Assembly: GCA_025602905.1 (NCBI GenBank)
Contig: JAHLKI010000006.1
Coordinates: 124,001-188,000 of the forward strand
Direction: 5' to 3'
Source of the DNA: Phlyctochytrium arcticum
Taxonomy: Eukaryota > Chytridiomycota > Chytridiomycetes > Chytridiales > Chytridiaceae
DNA: 64,000 nucleotides
Shown here: positions 45,901 to 57,910 of the stretch, piece by piece
Position numbering within the stretch: the stretch's first letter is position 1
Layout: the number at the start of each line of letters is the position of its first letter
Translations under genes and position numbers: made by a program
The notes under the pieces: generated by a model
Database searches by the model: none
Told to the model about the DNA's origin: nothing
The model's input: only the letters and a program-made list of their open reading frames with translations

Positions 45901-47930
45901 AAAATCTACAGCCACGGCACTGTTTTCGATTCGGAAGAAGCCTTCTGTGACTTTGTTACCTGAGACAAAGTCGATCAAGCTATTTAGACAAGGCGAATGA
46001 ATAGGCTGCAAAAACTACCTTTAAGCACTGAATTGGAAAAGTGGACTGAATACGCGTGATTGATCCGGAAACATGCCCAATAGCAGTCCATGCGCAGCAC
46101 GGTCAGATTGTCAAGGTCCACATTTGACTGAGTAATGTAAAGAACCGCGCCATCCGTGCCACCACTCGCACCTATAACGGAAAGATCCTAGTATCTAGAG
46201 AGTGAGGCACTGCCGTATTGGCTTTGCTTTTACAGGCAACCACAGTACGGTAAACTTACTTTGACTGTTAAGTGACACAAAGCTCCTGCTCTCATTACAT
46301 AGTCTGAAACGGCTAAATCCAGTTTAAGTCTGAATCACATATCTGACATCCATGGTAAGAACGCTCATCTTTACCTGGTGTCGTAGAAGTAATGTTTTGG
46401 CAAAACCCAGTAGCTGCGCTGTATGAAATACAGCCGCGGGCGTCTAGAACATGATGACTGTAAGTTGACTGATTATAGATCAACATAATTTCTCTATTTA
46501 CCTTTCAGAACTGCGTTGGTGATGTTAAAAAATGCGCCCGATTCAGCTCTCGCAAAGGAATTTTCATGCCGCGATCCACTTTCCGAAGCATCGATATCAT
46601 CCACTACTGTGCTCATAGTCGACGCGAATCCGAGAGAAGATTCAAACTTTCGAACTTGTATTCGGCTGGCGTGAATGGTTCCTTTGTTTACTGCCTGGGA
46701 AATTGGGAAAAGATGTCAGGCACATGCGTAACATAAAGGCCAAAATGTAGGCTTGCCGAAAATAATGGGTAGGTTAGGTCGCAGGACTCTCCATCTGGGG
46801 CGTCGTCCCGGACGGCAGTCTGGATTTCTACATCACTAACCCTTATTGACCCGCCTTGTAATGCCTGACCAATGGTGAATCACTGAAGGTAAGAACAGAG
46901 AGATGATCAAACCAAGGGGATGCAAAACCTACACTAAAAATGGACTGTGCTCGACCATAGCACCAATTCATCAGTAGGGAAGAATCTTTTACTATAACGT
47001 TTGAAGTGTATGCTGCTATTCGAATGCTGCTGTGATGGGAATCACCTTTAAAAAGCGAAAACCAAAATGCTTTAGCGAACGAAGATCGTGGTTAGAGGAG
47101 CAGATCCTTACTAGGTATATTCATTCCCGAGAATTCGCCAAGTCCGTTTTCGTTCAATTCACTATAAAGATTGGTACCAGGAAGGAACGTCACGTTTGAC
47201 ATGCTGATTCGGCCTCCATAAGGTGCTGATAGAGAAAATCAGTCTGGACCGTCTCCTTCCAGTTGATTGCAATATCCTATTTACATTGTGTAAATAAGCA
47301 ATACTCGTTTTTGGAGGATGCGTCCAACGACATCAATGTCAGATTTTGCCATAGAAAACTAGAGTTTCCGAAAGTGTTTGCTCGCCAAGTAGACTTTTGA
47401 TTGGCGGGACAGCCTAAGCCAACATTTCGGAATGTCAATGACGCAGAATTTCGAAGGGTGATATCTACACTGGAGAGGAAATGACTGTTAGTTAATTGAT
47501 GCGTGGAACAAAGCTGCTATTGGTTGCCTAATTGACCATTTTACCTGGTTTTCCCAACAGACAATGGTCCAAAATGGATAGTTGACGAGAATGAATCACA
47601 GGCAGCCCCAACGATTTCAACCGCACCATTTTGGTGGTAACCGCCATCAAAGGTATACAGACCGTCCCCAACATGAGGATCACCATCCAAATGATAATCG
47701 CCTTCAGCCAAAATAATGCTGATGGTAGTCCACGGATCAGTCGTTGAGCTTGCTAAAGTCTGAATTGCTAACTGAATAGCGTCGTCGAGTTGGACTAGAG
47801 GTGCTCCGACTGACCCATCCCCCCCTGTTGGGGCATACAGGTCAACGTGGATAGCAGTCTGGGTGGACCCGGGGTGTATCAAAAATAAGGCCGTCCACAC
47901 CGTCCACCATTCCCATTTTGCGCATCGCAT
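42903..47930 (-). CDS. Class C (7TM_3) GPCR with beta-helix ectodomain, EGF-like module and PH-like tail
   Basis: This very intron-rich gene reads right to left. The start exon (ATG 47930) has a signal peptide (MRCAKWEWWTVWTALFLIHP) and then DLYAPTGGDGSVGAPLVQLD. Many short exons (47470-44850) give repeating strands such as FRITNNIFQANVAKLRGGG and VVTNNTFLRNNAVNGAGVY, typical of parallel beta-helix (pectin-lyase-like) rungs. A Cys module RGCVGTGSCVADDLCSCQ ... YEGWDC follows. Seven membrane segments begin FKIVAAFCAILCVVTLAGG (about 44340) and end MAGSIQPAIRVTLEVMVAG (about 43520). The loop SERYYICGSS before TM5 and the following PARETQFIML match the class C layout. An intron (donor after VYA) removes an in-frame TAG at 43836. 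The C-terminus (LHAPWR-like segment to AIEWIAMFNKLKE) resembles a PH fold. The product is a plasma-membrane receptor; the ligand is unknown. Confidence 0.75.
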
Positions 47931-48563
47931 CTCTCAAGATTATATGTTAAGAGGAAAAAATTCTTTAGCACATAACTTCTGCCCCCGACACTACGCTATA
48001 TACTTACTCCTGGAGTACAAAATAATTAAACAACCTTTTTGGAGGATTTGAGGCTCAGCTTACATAGTTAAGTGTGCAGCAAGGCGGTATCTATTAATTT
48101 CCACAGTTGTGGAGACGTTGGACGGCCAAAACATTTGCTATTAAAGATTCGTGGCTCAGTTTAAGTTAACTTTCAAGTTTTCATTCAAGGCGGCGTTTAT
48201 TCATTTCCCGCAGGGTGGATGAGTCCCGTTAGTGGGTAGGTGGGTAACATCCCCCAAAAACTAATCGAAGATCCCAAAGACGTTGCATTCATGATTCGGC
48301 CCTGCCAGTCGAACATTCTGAAAACCCAATTGAAGATCACTCTTTCTCTCAACGACGTTCGCATTCATGATTTGGCCCTACCAGTCAAGTATTATTCAGA
48401 AAAATCAGCAATCGATCCCTCTTTCTCTCAAGGACGTTGCATTCATGATTTGGCCCTCCCAGTCAATATTATTTGAATCCACAAAATCCAGGAAGAGATT
48501 TCTGCAAAAGAGATGGACCAACCATCGGCATGAAGCTCCGTCTCTTAGAAAACATCTGCAAGA
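47931..48563. promoter_or_regulatory. Bidirectional intergenic region between the two GPCR genes
   Basis: This 633-bp interval separates two divergent genes and so must hold both promoters. Apart from the threefold repeat at 48279-48474, nearest the + gene, it is AT-rich without an obvious TATA box. Confidence 0.55.
48279..48474 (+). repeat. Threefold promoter repeat
   Basis: The core gacgttgcattcatgatt, followed by ggccctNccagtc, starts at 48279, 48354 and 48433, with 75- and 79-nt spacing. Copies 2 and 3 are also preceded by ctctttctctcaa. GACGTT plus GCATTCATG could be factor sites. It lies 90-285 nt upstream of the + strand receptor ATG. Confidence 0.8.
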
Positions 48564-51500
48564 ATGATTAGCTCAAAACTAAGAGTATTGCTTGTTTTCT
48601 TTCTGCTTCAGTTAGTTAATGCAGGTGGGAGTTCCGTGTTCGTTAGTTCGTACAAAAATCTTAATGTTCCTTGCTGTGAAAAAACTACAGTTGATCTGAC
48701 CCTCGACCTGAACGGAGTGGACGACTCCGCCCAAGGTCTTTTTCAACACCTTAATTCACGTAAGATTTGCGCATTCAAAGTTTTGAGAATGGTCATCCTT
48801 ACCATCTGCTTCCTGGATAGTGTGGGATCATGTTAGCAGCAATCCGAATGACTACAATATCTACATCGCTCCCGGAAATTACACAATTCCCGCGGCCAGA
48901 AGCTGGAGCTTTGTAGGCAGTAGTATCGTGCATTGGGCACCATCTGGGGATGTCAACATAATTTGCACGGAGCCGCAGGTCCGGCTATTGAGTGAAGATA
49001 TTTCCAGCTTGGGAGGAACAACCCCTCCGTTCTTGATTGTCCTTTCAAATTCTTTTTTCGCTGCCAACTCTGGTCTTACCTTTATCGTCCCGGAAAACTC
49101 TGAGTTCGGGGTGTTTGCAACCAGCGGAAGTCAAGTGACATTGGATGGCACTCTCGTCCAAGGTGAATTTCATCAACAAATGATATAAAATTTACGAAAC
49201 CATTCACCTGCGATGCTTGGATTCTACTCAGGATCATCGAAAAGCACGAGTCATTTTGGTCTGGTCGGGACACATTCAACTCTGATAGTTACAGGATCTC
49301 AATTTATAAGTAGTAGTAAACCACAAGAATCAATTGGATACCATTTTACGTGTATTTCTTAGATCTAACCTTGGTTGTGGATGCCGAGCAGGCCAGCAGC
49401 ATACTTATCCACGACGTGTTCATACAACAATGTGCAGGATACGACTGGTTCCAGCTCGCCAAAAATGAATATCCTATCATTCAGTCAGGGCAGGGAGCGG
49501 AAGTGGTCATCAGAAAGTTGACTGTCAAAAACAATACTGCTGCTATGATGGTTTCGTTAGATTCTCAATCTGTGCAAATAGAAGACTCCACTGCACAAGG
49601 TATTTTATCTGCATGTTTGGTTTATGAAAATGGTATCTAACCAATCCTACCAGATAATGACTTTCCGCTGCACTTGGTCCACTATGCTGGAGGACAATGT
49701 AGCATCTACAGATCCAACTTTACAGGGACAAACTGCAACCCGGAAAGTAAGAATCTTGACTAACCATAAATGTTTAGGCAATGGGAAGATAAATTCAAAC
49801 ACATTGATCAATATTGGAGCGGTTAGTGATTTGGGGTGTGCTAATTCATGTATACATGACTGATTTTAAAATGCTATGAACTAAGGATGCACCCAATCCA
49901 ACCCACGTTGAAATGGACCACCTTATCATTGAAGGTAGAAATCATTACAGTGAATGCCAGTTTGGGGTGCAACTGAAGGCATATAATAGACAATGGCGAC
50001 AACGAAAGTCTACGCAATATCTTCGTTTTTGACAGTCGGCCGGGTAGCGATGAATACCATGTGGTAAAGAACACAGTCATCCGCAAAAATCATGTTCGCA
50101 CGTGCCTTTCTATCGAAACATATTTCGAGGCCACGATTCTAATTTACTGGATGTCGATTGGTAAGTCAATCTCATTGAGTTGTCTCCGCACAGGTATCAA
50201 TGAATATACTGCATTAACAGTGGAAAACTCTTGCGGGATTACCCTTTCTAGGCGATCGTCCTGGGTCGAGTTTGAAGACGGTTTAATTGACAACAACTAT
50301 TACTTGAGCACTATCCCTTTCTTTTACCTACTTGACGGTTATTTCTTCTTCAAGAGAACCCGTTGGACAAGTAAGTTCAATCATCCAATGATAATTGAAA
50401 GTCCAGTAATTAACTGAATACGTTCTTTCGGAGCAGACCATGTGGATGTCAAGCCAACTACAACCTTGATGTACGATTGCTACTTTGAACTAGTAGACTG
50501 CCTTCTTGAAAGTAAGTCCGACTTTGAGAGGACAGCACTCTGTTTGACTGACAATGTTCGCATCACAGATATCACATCGTACAATGGCTTTTTGACTCTC
50601 AACTCCGGAACCGCTAAATCAGTAAACACCGTCTTCAGGAACGTTAGCTCTATCCGACGGACATTCGAAATTGGAGGGTCATGGGAATTTCATAACTGTT
50701 TATTTGAAGGTATTGGTTTCTTTTCTGGTTGAGGCGAATTTCAACTAAAGACCCTTTTCTCACTCGCATATAAAAGGGCTTGCACCCCAGGATGAAGATT
50801 ATCGCATCTTTCAACTGAACAGAGGCGGTCGAGTTTCCGTGTTTGACTCGGAATTTATCACGAACTTTGGTACAATTTACATTCTGGATGGCAGCGAGTT
50901 TAAGGGGACCGGAACCATCTTCAGAGACAATCCAACAGGGGTCATTATCAATGAAGGCAAACTGGTCACGAAAAACTCAACATTCAAGAACAACCATGAT
51001 CCCGTGGCTGGTGGTGCCATCTGGCAGATCAAGGGACAGCTTGACGTATTCGATACAATGTAGGTGATGATCTGAACTACTGTCAGTCGATATCTGAACC
51101 GACTCCACTACTAGCTTTGACGGAAATTCGGCTGGAAGTGATGGCGGTGCACTATACATTGATGCTACCTCAGAGGTCATCATTGTGGAGTTTAACAATA
51201 CCTTCATCAATAACCGCGCATTACGCGGAGGAGCCATATTCTCGTATAATGAAGGTCCTCTACTATCATTGGATTGCAGTACAGGAAGCGTTCTTGAGAA
51301 CAATATCGCTGAATGGCAAGGTATGTGGAACTTTCACCTGCCCCTCATTGAACGATGCAGAAATGTTCTAAAGAGTTGCCCCTGTAGGAAACGAAGTGGC
51401 AACATTCTTGGACAGGATCGTAGCAGTCAAACCATCCAAGCCTATTGAGATCTTTTCCGGACAGGATATACCTGCGTTCGAGGTTGCTGCTTATGATCGT

Positions 51501-53954
51501 AAGTAGTCGACGTTTCAAATCCTTTTCACACCGACACTGATAAAATGCTACACATTTTATAGGCTACGGTCAACTTTTCGTGCCGCTCTTTACAAAAATG
51601 CTCTTTATAGCTGCCAACTGGACAACAACAGATCGCGGGGCGATAGCTGGGACTCTAAACCAGCCTTTGATTACCCAGAATGTGTCATTTTCCGAGTTGA
51701 AACTCTTTGGAAAACCTGGACAGTACAATATCTCGCTAGCGTCGGGATCTCCGGCATATGACAGTTTAGTGTACAAAGACACCATCCCGATCATCATCAA
51801 GGAATGTGGTGCTGGCAGAGAGGAGGTTTATGACGAAAATCTGCGATTTAAATCATGCGTTGTATCCAGTAAGTTTTGCGGTATATCTCCTATACCTTCA
51901 TCATGCATGGACTTAACTGGGGAACTATAACAGGCTGTACAAAAGGGTGTAATCTGAAGAATGGTTACTGCGAGTTGAACTTTTGCCATTGCTCCGCTGG
52001 GTGGGATGGTGTTGACTGCAGCAGCAAGATCGGCAACCGTGATTCACTATCAATATCACTAAACGAATCATTGTATGATTTCCCCGAAGTCTACCGTGAG
52101 CGTGACAACCTCATAGTCAAGGTTGCGCACATCCTGGGTGTTCCTACTGAGCGAGTAGAATTCCGGTCCTTGGATGAACAATGCGAGACTACGCTGCGTT
52201 TCTCACTGTTGGATGCCGCCATGAAGTATGTGGAAGGGCCGGCTCTGCTTAAACAAATGGCAAAGCTACAGTCGTCCCCTATCAGTGATATCGCCAAAGT
52301 ACAGACTGTGTTTTCGCCAACCCAACATATCAAGCTAACCGATTTCGGCATTGCGATTATAATGGCAATCACCGCGTTGTGCGTTTTGGTATCAGTTTGG
52401 ACTCTGGTGAATCTCATTATTCACCGAAATACCCGGGAAGTTCGAGCTCTATCACCCGTATTCGCATGCATTATCGTAACCAGTGTCACCGGGGCCTATG
52501 CACTGATCTTTCTGGATGCGGTGCATCCAACCATTCCTGTATGTAATGCCCAAGTATGGGTAGGGGGTATATGCTTTGTCCTGGCGTTTGGGTAAGTAGT
52601 GGCGGTCCGAGGATTTCAGACACAGTCCTAAATACACCTTTTAGGAGTATCATCGGGAAGAACTACCGCATATATCGAATCTTCTCCAACACTGGAAGAG
52701 TTCTGACGATTACTGATATGCATATATTCCGAATCATAGGGGTGCTGCTGCTGATTGAATTGGTAGGTCAAAGTATTCAATAGGCGATGGATAGACCTGA
52801 CCATCGAGCCGCTGTTTGTAGTTTATTGATAGTCTATGGACCGCCTTTGTTCCTTTGTCGCCAATGCTAATGGATATTGACGGCGAGCGATGGTGGTACT
52901 GTGGTTCTGACCATCCCGGCAGCAGCATCATGACAGCAGTCGCGACTGCTTACAAAGGAACTCTTTTACTTTGTTCGGTACTCATCGCATATAAAACTCG
53001 CCATGCTGGGCAGAGTTTTTCCGAAACAAGGTGCGCACATGAAAGCTGCAGAAATGCCACGATAAGATCTGACTACTACCTTTTCCGCAACCAGAGCGCT
53101 CACAATCACCACTTATGCAACTTTGACTTGTGCTCTGATTGTTGTACCAATTAGTTTGCTTCCGAGCACGAGTCCCAAAGCTGCCTTTTATCTCAAATCG
53201 CTTGGGCTCCTGGTCACCAACGGCGTCTGCTTGACTGCTCTTTTCTTGCTTCGGGTCAGGCAACTGCGTAGCATCCCAGGATCAACGGCAAAAAGTAAAT
53301 GGGATACCGCCACAGGTGTTCTCAAGTCCAAAATAGGCAAGATACCCTCGGGTGCCATACCTGGTGCCTTTTCCGGTCTATCGTCAGAAGAGACTGGCAG
53401 TGCCAATGGCAAGGGATCGGGTTCGGGACACTCAAGACTTGGTCCCCTTCCGAATGAAGGAAATCTGCTTGGCGTGAAGAGAAGGGAAAGCATCCGAACA
53501 GACGTCAGATCGTACACGTGCAAACTGCTGGTTGGAAGCGTCTTTGGCGATAAGTGGGTAGAGCACAAATTGGTTCTTGACCTAAGAAATCAAGTTACTT
53601 CCTTGATGCGCAAATATTCCAACCAGGTACTACCACATGCTGCTGCGCCAATTTTTCTTCGTGAGTGTTAACAATATGTCCAGGGGTTGAGTTATAGATT
53701 ATCCGCAGTTAGCGGGGTGACAAATGATCCCGAATCGCTGACTGTGAATCTAACGTTCGGGTCGCAGTTTGTGGCTGTAAGGTTCCGAGATGAGAAATCT
53801 TATCAAGAAATGTGCGACGTTTTTGGCGAAATGTTGATGAGGTATGAGAAAATAGCGGAAGCTCGACAGGTACGGTCCTGACCAATATTTATGTTTTGCT
53901 CTTACACTTTGACTCAATCGCTTGATACAGAGGATGTTGGCTGGAACTACCTAG
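48564..53954 (+). CDS. Class C (7TM_3) GPCR with beta-helix ectodomain, EGF-like module and PH-like tail, second copy
   Basis: This divergent partner of the minus-strand receptor has the same plan. A signal peptide (MISSKLRVLLVFFLLQLVNA) starts at 48564; exon 1 ends 48759 and intron 48760-48820 follows. About twelve or more short exons carry beta-helix rungs (for example GTIYILDGSEFKGTGTIF and STFKNNHDPVAGGAIWQI). The Cys module GCNLKNGYCELNFCHCSAGW ... DGVDC is at about 51940-52020. TM1 begins FGIAIIMAITALCVLVSVW. TM3 has the class C hallmark FGSIIGKNYRIYRIF, completed across an intron. TM5 reads AYKGTLLLCSVLIAYKTRH and leads to SETR, matching the family NES/K position. TM6-TM7 end LTALFLLRVRQL near 53270. 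A Ser/Gly linker leads to a PH-like region (VFGDKWVEHKLVLDL ... YQEMCDVFGEML). The last exon ends AGTT-stop at 53954. Confidence 0.8.
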
Positions 53955-54890
53955 TCTATCGAGTGGCGAAGTACTGTATCGCCAAGAGTTTGGATTGTCA
54001 TGCATATCCCACATATGTACCCGTAGCGTTACACCTCATCTGTTTGATGAATGTGCATACTGGCGCACCTGTTGTTATCCTAGTATTTTTGAACACAGGG
54101 AGAATATATACCAATGAATGTAGAGTCGTCTCACCCAAATTCCCACACCAGATGGAATTTTGCATAACATCGTTCTATAGCACCAGTACAACAAACTCTG
54201 CTCCGCCAAGCTGCGCCCACTGCGCATCCCCTACGTACTGTTTTTATACGCTCAATCCAATTCCCTCCCCTTCCCTCACTTCTCATCTCCATGCATACAG
54301 ACATTCAGTCTTTAATGCTCCTCCCTGTTTTGCCCACCTCGCTCACGGGCTTGTCAGTTGTCGTTTCCTCTCGCTTCGCTCGCATTCAATTTTGTGTGAG
54401 AATATGCCGCTTTCTCATTGATTAGGGTCTTGAAACTGCATGTGCTCGGGCAACTATCGTCCGGACTATCACCGGGAGTTTACAAATGGAAGCACTTACT
54501 AGGAGACAATGGCACAGTGTCTGGTCATGCATATCATCAGCCAACTTGTCCCAATTAAATAAGAATAAGAATCCTTGGTAGATCTAGCCTGAACGTTCAT
54601 GAAGCAACGTCGCAAGGCAAGTCCGCCTCTATAAGTACAGGCAACCCTTTATGGTTTTCTATCCTCTACTTAGTGCATCATCTAGACGATTCATGGATGT
54701 GGGAAATGATCGCAAGATGGGTCAAGATCTAAAAACTGGTACTGAAGGTCCAATGGATTTTAAACAAAAACAACTATATTACAAAAAAAAAAGAATTGGG
54801 ATACAGATCCTTTCCAAAAACATGTAGAAACTACTACTGCTAAGCACACATTTTTGTGATGGGATAGAGCAGAGGGAGTCAATCAAAAAC
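53955..54890. other. Interval without supported gene
   Basis: This holds the 3' flanks of two convergent genes. An A-rich stretch (aaacaaaaacaactatattacaaaaaaaaaag) at about 54763-54790 mirrors a T-rich terminator for the minus-strand gene. Nothing else is recognisable. Confidence 0.45.
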
Positions 54891-55544
54891 CTAGTAGTGC
54901 TGTCCCGAGGCAGCAGGAGGTGGTGGGTACGGTGGAGCACTATATGTTGTGGGCTGCACAGGTGCCATATTTGGCGCAGCATAGTTTGTTCCTGGTGCTC
55001 CATACATGCTGTTGGTGCTGGTATTGTTGTAGCCATTGGGATTCAAGCCTGTCGCGGAATTTCCCATGGAAGTAGTGCTCGTGTAGGGCGATGGCTGTGG
55101 TTGTCGGCGGTTAAAGAATCGGTGGCCAAACATGCCTGGGCCTGTAGCGCCGGGTGCGTAGACTGTAGTCATGCCCTTGTTCCGGCGATGTCGGCAGCAA
55201 AAGATGCAGACACAGCAGAGGAAAAAGAGAAAGGCGATTCCGCCAATAATGCCGCCCACCATGGCTCCGAGTGCATTGTATGTCCGCCAGCCTGTAGGGC
55301 AGTTGCCAAACCGAGATTCGCAGATGCCAACGCTAAAGAGTGCATGGTAAGTTACTCTTTCCTCTAAGTATCATCAAAGTATCATCAGACAGCCAGAAAT
55401 GACTACTTACTTGCAGCTACTGCTGGAGATGAGTTGGTTTCCAAATCGAGGACACGAACACCGGCAGAGAGCGTCAGCACCATTGACAGAGGCCAGGAAC
55501 ACGAGGGCAGCCAGCATGGGCCATCTTGATAGAGCGGACGACAT
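54891..55544 (-). CDS. Small Cys-rich single-pass membrane protein
   Basis: Two exons, 55544-55411 and 55332-54891 (intron 55333-55410, gtaagtagtc...ctctttag), give 191 aa. A signal peptide (WPMLAALVFLASVNGADA) is followed by a short ectodomain with eight Cys (CRCSCPRF...SSCNVGICESRFGNCPTGWR). A Gly/Ala-rich transmembrane helix (MVGGIIGGIAFLFFLCCVC) comes next, with CCRHRRNKG as the stop-transfer stretch. The ~115-aa cytosolic tail is rich in Pro, Tyr, Asn and Ser, ending PPYPPPPAASGQHY. The layout is like small cell-surface adaptors with Pro-rich tails that recruit SH3 or WW proteins. I do not recognise a named family. It is convergent with the + strand receptor gene, 0.9 kb away. Confidence 0.75.
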
Positions 55545-55675
55545 TCTTTCCTGGGAAAACTTTGGTTGGAAAGCGGTTTATTGTGGATATGTAATGAGAT
55601 TGGCTAGAGCCGGCAATAGTGTTTTCCTGTGGGTTTCTTTTTCTGCAGCGGGGCGGCCGCCGAGGAGCGCCGGGC

Positions 55676-55684
55676 TTTTTATAC
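55676..55684 (-). promoter_or_regulatory. TATA box of the Cys-rich membrane protein gene
   Basis: On the minus strand it reads GTATAAAAA, about 130 nt upstream of the ATG at 55544. Confidence 0.6.
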
Positions 55685-55710
55685 GGAATTTTCCCAGCTT
55701 TTGCGGGTCA

Positions 55711-55732
55711 TGACGTCCGCGGTGATGACGTC
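55711..55732. promoter_or_regulatory. Two TGACGT (CRE-like) sites
   Basis: TGACGT at 55711-55716 and TGACGTC at 55726-55732 lie 15 nt apart, just upstream of the TATA box. The spacing puts both on nearly the same helical face and fits bZIP control. Confidence 0.55.
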
Positions 55733-55792
55733 CCGTTTCACAATAATGTCATTCAGTGCAATACTATGGATCGAACCACTTGCACATCAGGA

Positions 55793-55816
55793 ACGCGTCG
55801 ACGCGTTGAGACGCGT
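55793..55816. promoter_or_regulatory. Cluster of three ACGCGT (MCB-like) sites
   Basis: ACGCGT occurs at 55793-55798, 55801-55806 and 55811-55816. In fungi this hexamer is the MBF (MCB) element of G1/S genes. It lies ~250 nt upstream of the Cys-rich gene start. Confidence 0.5.
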
Positions 55817-56191
55817 CTCGGGATTATGGCAAAAGGCAAGGAGGACATGGAAGGCATAAAGTTTGGTAGCAGAAAAAGACAGAGTATATTGACAGGGTAA
55901 AGCCTGTGAAGGACATCAACGACCCAGCTACTGCGGGGACAAATGGCTCAACTAGCAGAGGGAAAAATTGGATGCTTATAAAATGTCCGGTCCAAACAAT
56001 GATAATGGGCAGCAAATGTCTTTGGCAAAAGCTTAGGCCATGAATCCTGAACTTTCAGAAAGATTGGCTTTGCGTTTGTGAAGACCGCGTCCTGAATTCT
56101 GAGGAAGCGTTTTTGTATTGTGTTGCAGAGTGCCCCCTTGTACAGTCAACTGAAAAATGGAACGCATTAGGAATACCAGCTTGCTTGCTGG

Positions 56192-57501
56192 CTACGGGTG
56201 TCTACCCCACCATCCAAAGGGCGAGATCGTGGGTGGTACTGGCGTTAGTTTGAGGAGCAGTGAATCTACCATCCAATCTTGAAGCTTCCTCTGCAACGTG
56301 ATAAAAGACACAGTTTGGGTTACTCCTAGGAGCCTAGCCACATTTACTTGGTGGTAGTTGTTCTTATTGGAGCATTCCGATCTCCAGTAACCGCGCTTGC
56401 CACATTTGTGACATCTCCCCTTCTTCGTTTCTCCAGGTGATTTGGAGTTCTGCGTTCCGGTTTTGTGATATGATTTTGCTCCAGCTTGAAACGCCGTGGA
56501 TGTTTGAGTGGTCTGTCTTGCGCCCTTCGTCCTTGTAGCTTCCTCGCCGAGTAAGCGATTGGTTACCGTGGCGAGATCCAACTTGTCACTCCCTTCCAAT
56601 GTAGTAATAGGAGTTTCGTAACTTTCCAGCAGACTATAAAGGATCGTAACGACAACCTCGGTCTCCGAAAGTGGAGTTCCATTCGGATGCTGTTTCATCG
56701 TGATCTTCGTCTTCTTTTGGATTTGGGTGACGGTACAGCTAGTCCGGACATCTTGATGTCGAGATCGGACGTCGGGGCAGTATTTTTCCAGGATGGAGTC
56801 GACGTTTGCTTTCTGCGAAAGATGGTAGCCGTTCTCTCGCTTCTCCACGTTCATTCCTAGGACCCAACTGATTTCGCCATTGTCCGTCATCTTGAACTGG
56901 TCTAAAAGCTGGCGTTTCACCCCCTCGAGGGGCAGCATCAGAGCTTGCGGCGATAATGATGTCATCGACATAGACAGCTAGAAGAATACGCTCGTCGCCT
57001 TTGTTGAGGATGAAGAGAGAGGGATCGACGACAGTTGCCATCTTTTGAATTAGGAAAGTTTGCAATCGGATATGCCATTCTCGACCAGACTGTTTGAGAC
57101 CGTACAAAGCGCGGTTCAGCTTGAGGACATGTCATGGAGGGCAATCAGCACCAGGGGGAGCGGTCATGTAGATGTCTTCTTGCCAAGATGCCGTTCAAGT
57201 AGGCTGTGGTAATGCTACGGGCACAATTTTGTCTGGCCACGGTTCTGGAATACCAGAGTATCGGTTGTCCTCGTTCGATAGTTTGCTGCTGGTTCTCGCG
57301 AATCCATTTAAGGGTGGACGGCGTGGCAGGACAGTACCATCCCGTTGTCGCTCGAATTGGCAGCCAATCTATGTGGTATCTTTGACCGAATGCGCCGTTC
57401 GCAACCCCTTTGCATACTAGCATGTTGTCCGGGAATTTTACTTCCATTCTAATATACAACTGTAGTACGACGCAAAGTCCACCTGTTTCTTTCTCAGGCA
57501 C
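56192..57501 (-). mobile_element. Ty1/Copia retrotransposon remnant, parts out of order
   Basis: Reading leftwards: a reverse transcriptase front (VCKGVANGAFGQRYHIDWLP, then ITTAYLNGILARR) at 57501-57145; the RT core MYGLKQSGREWHIRLQTFLI ... VYVDDIIIA at 57107-56930; a further RT piece (WVLGMNVEKRENGYHLSQKA) to about 56740. This is followed directly by Gag sequence (DLATVTNRLLGEEATR), a zinc knuckle CHKCGKRGYWRSEC and the protease-like WMVDS. In intact Copia elements Gag and protease come first and RT last. The third zinc ligand is Tyr instead of His. Several frameshifts occur. This is a dead, rearranged element; no LTRs were found. Confidence 0.75.
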
Positions 57502-57910
57502 ATCAACGAGTTGGCGAGGATCGTTGTTGTCGTTGCTGTATAGGATCTTTGGCCGAGTATGGAATAAATTTTCTTATCGTTGTCCGACGTTCTAACTTTT
57601 TGTTGCAGACGCTACATGAAGTACTGGTTAAACTTGCCACGGGTGATCTGAACAATAATGTGGATGTGCTTGCCTTCGACCATCGTTTCTAAATTCCTGA
57701 TGGGAACATTTGGGTGCGTCCGCGAGATAATGATTTTTCGAGTTCTGGCAGCCACTGTCCCTGTCTAGCTCGTTCTAGAAGCGCCCTCCATTCCGGATCA
57801 TTTGATGTTTTCCTTCAGATAGACAACGCCCTGGATTGATTTGTATGCCAGAAACCCGGATTGCGATGCTGGCGTTTGCTGATATTCCAAGCAGGTACAA
57901 TGGAACTGCT

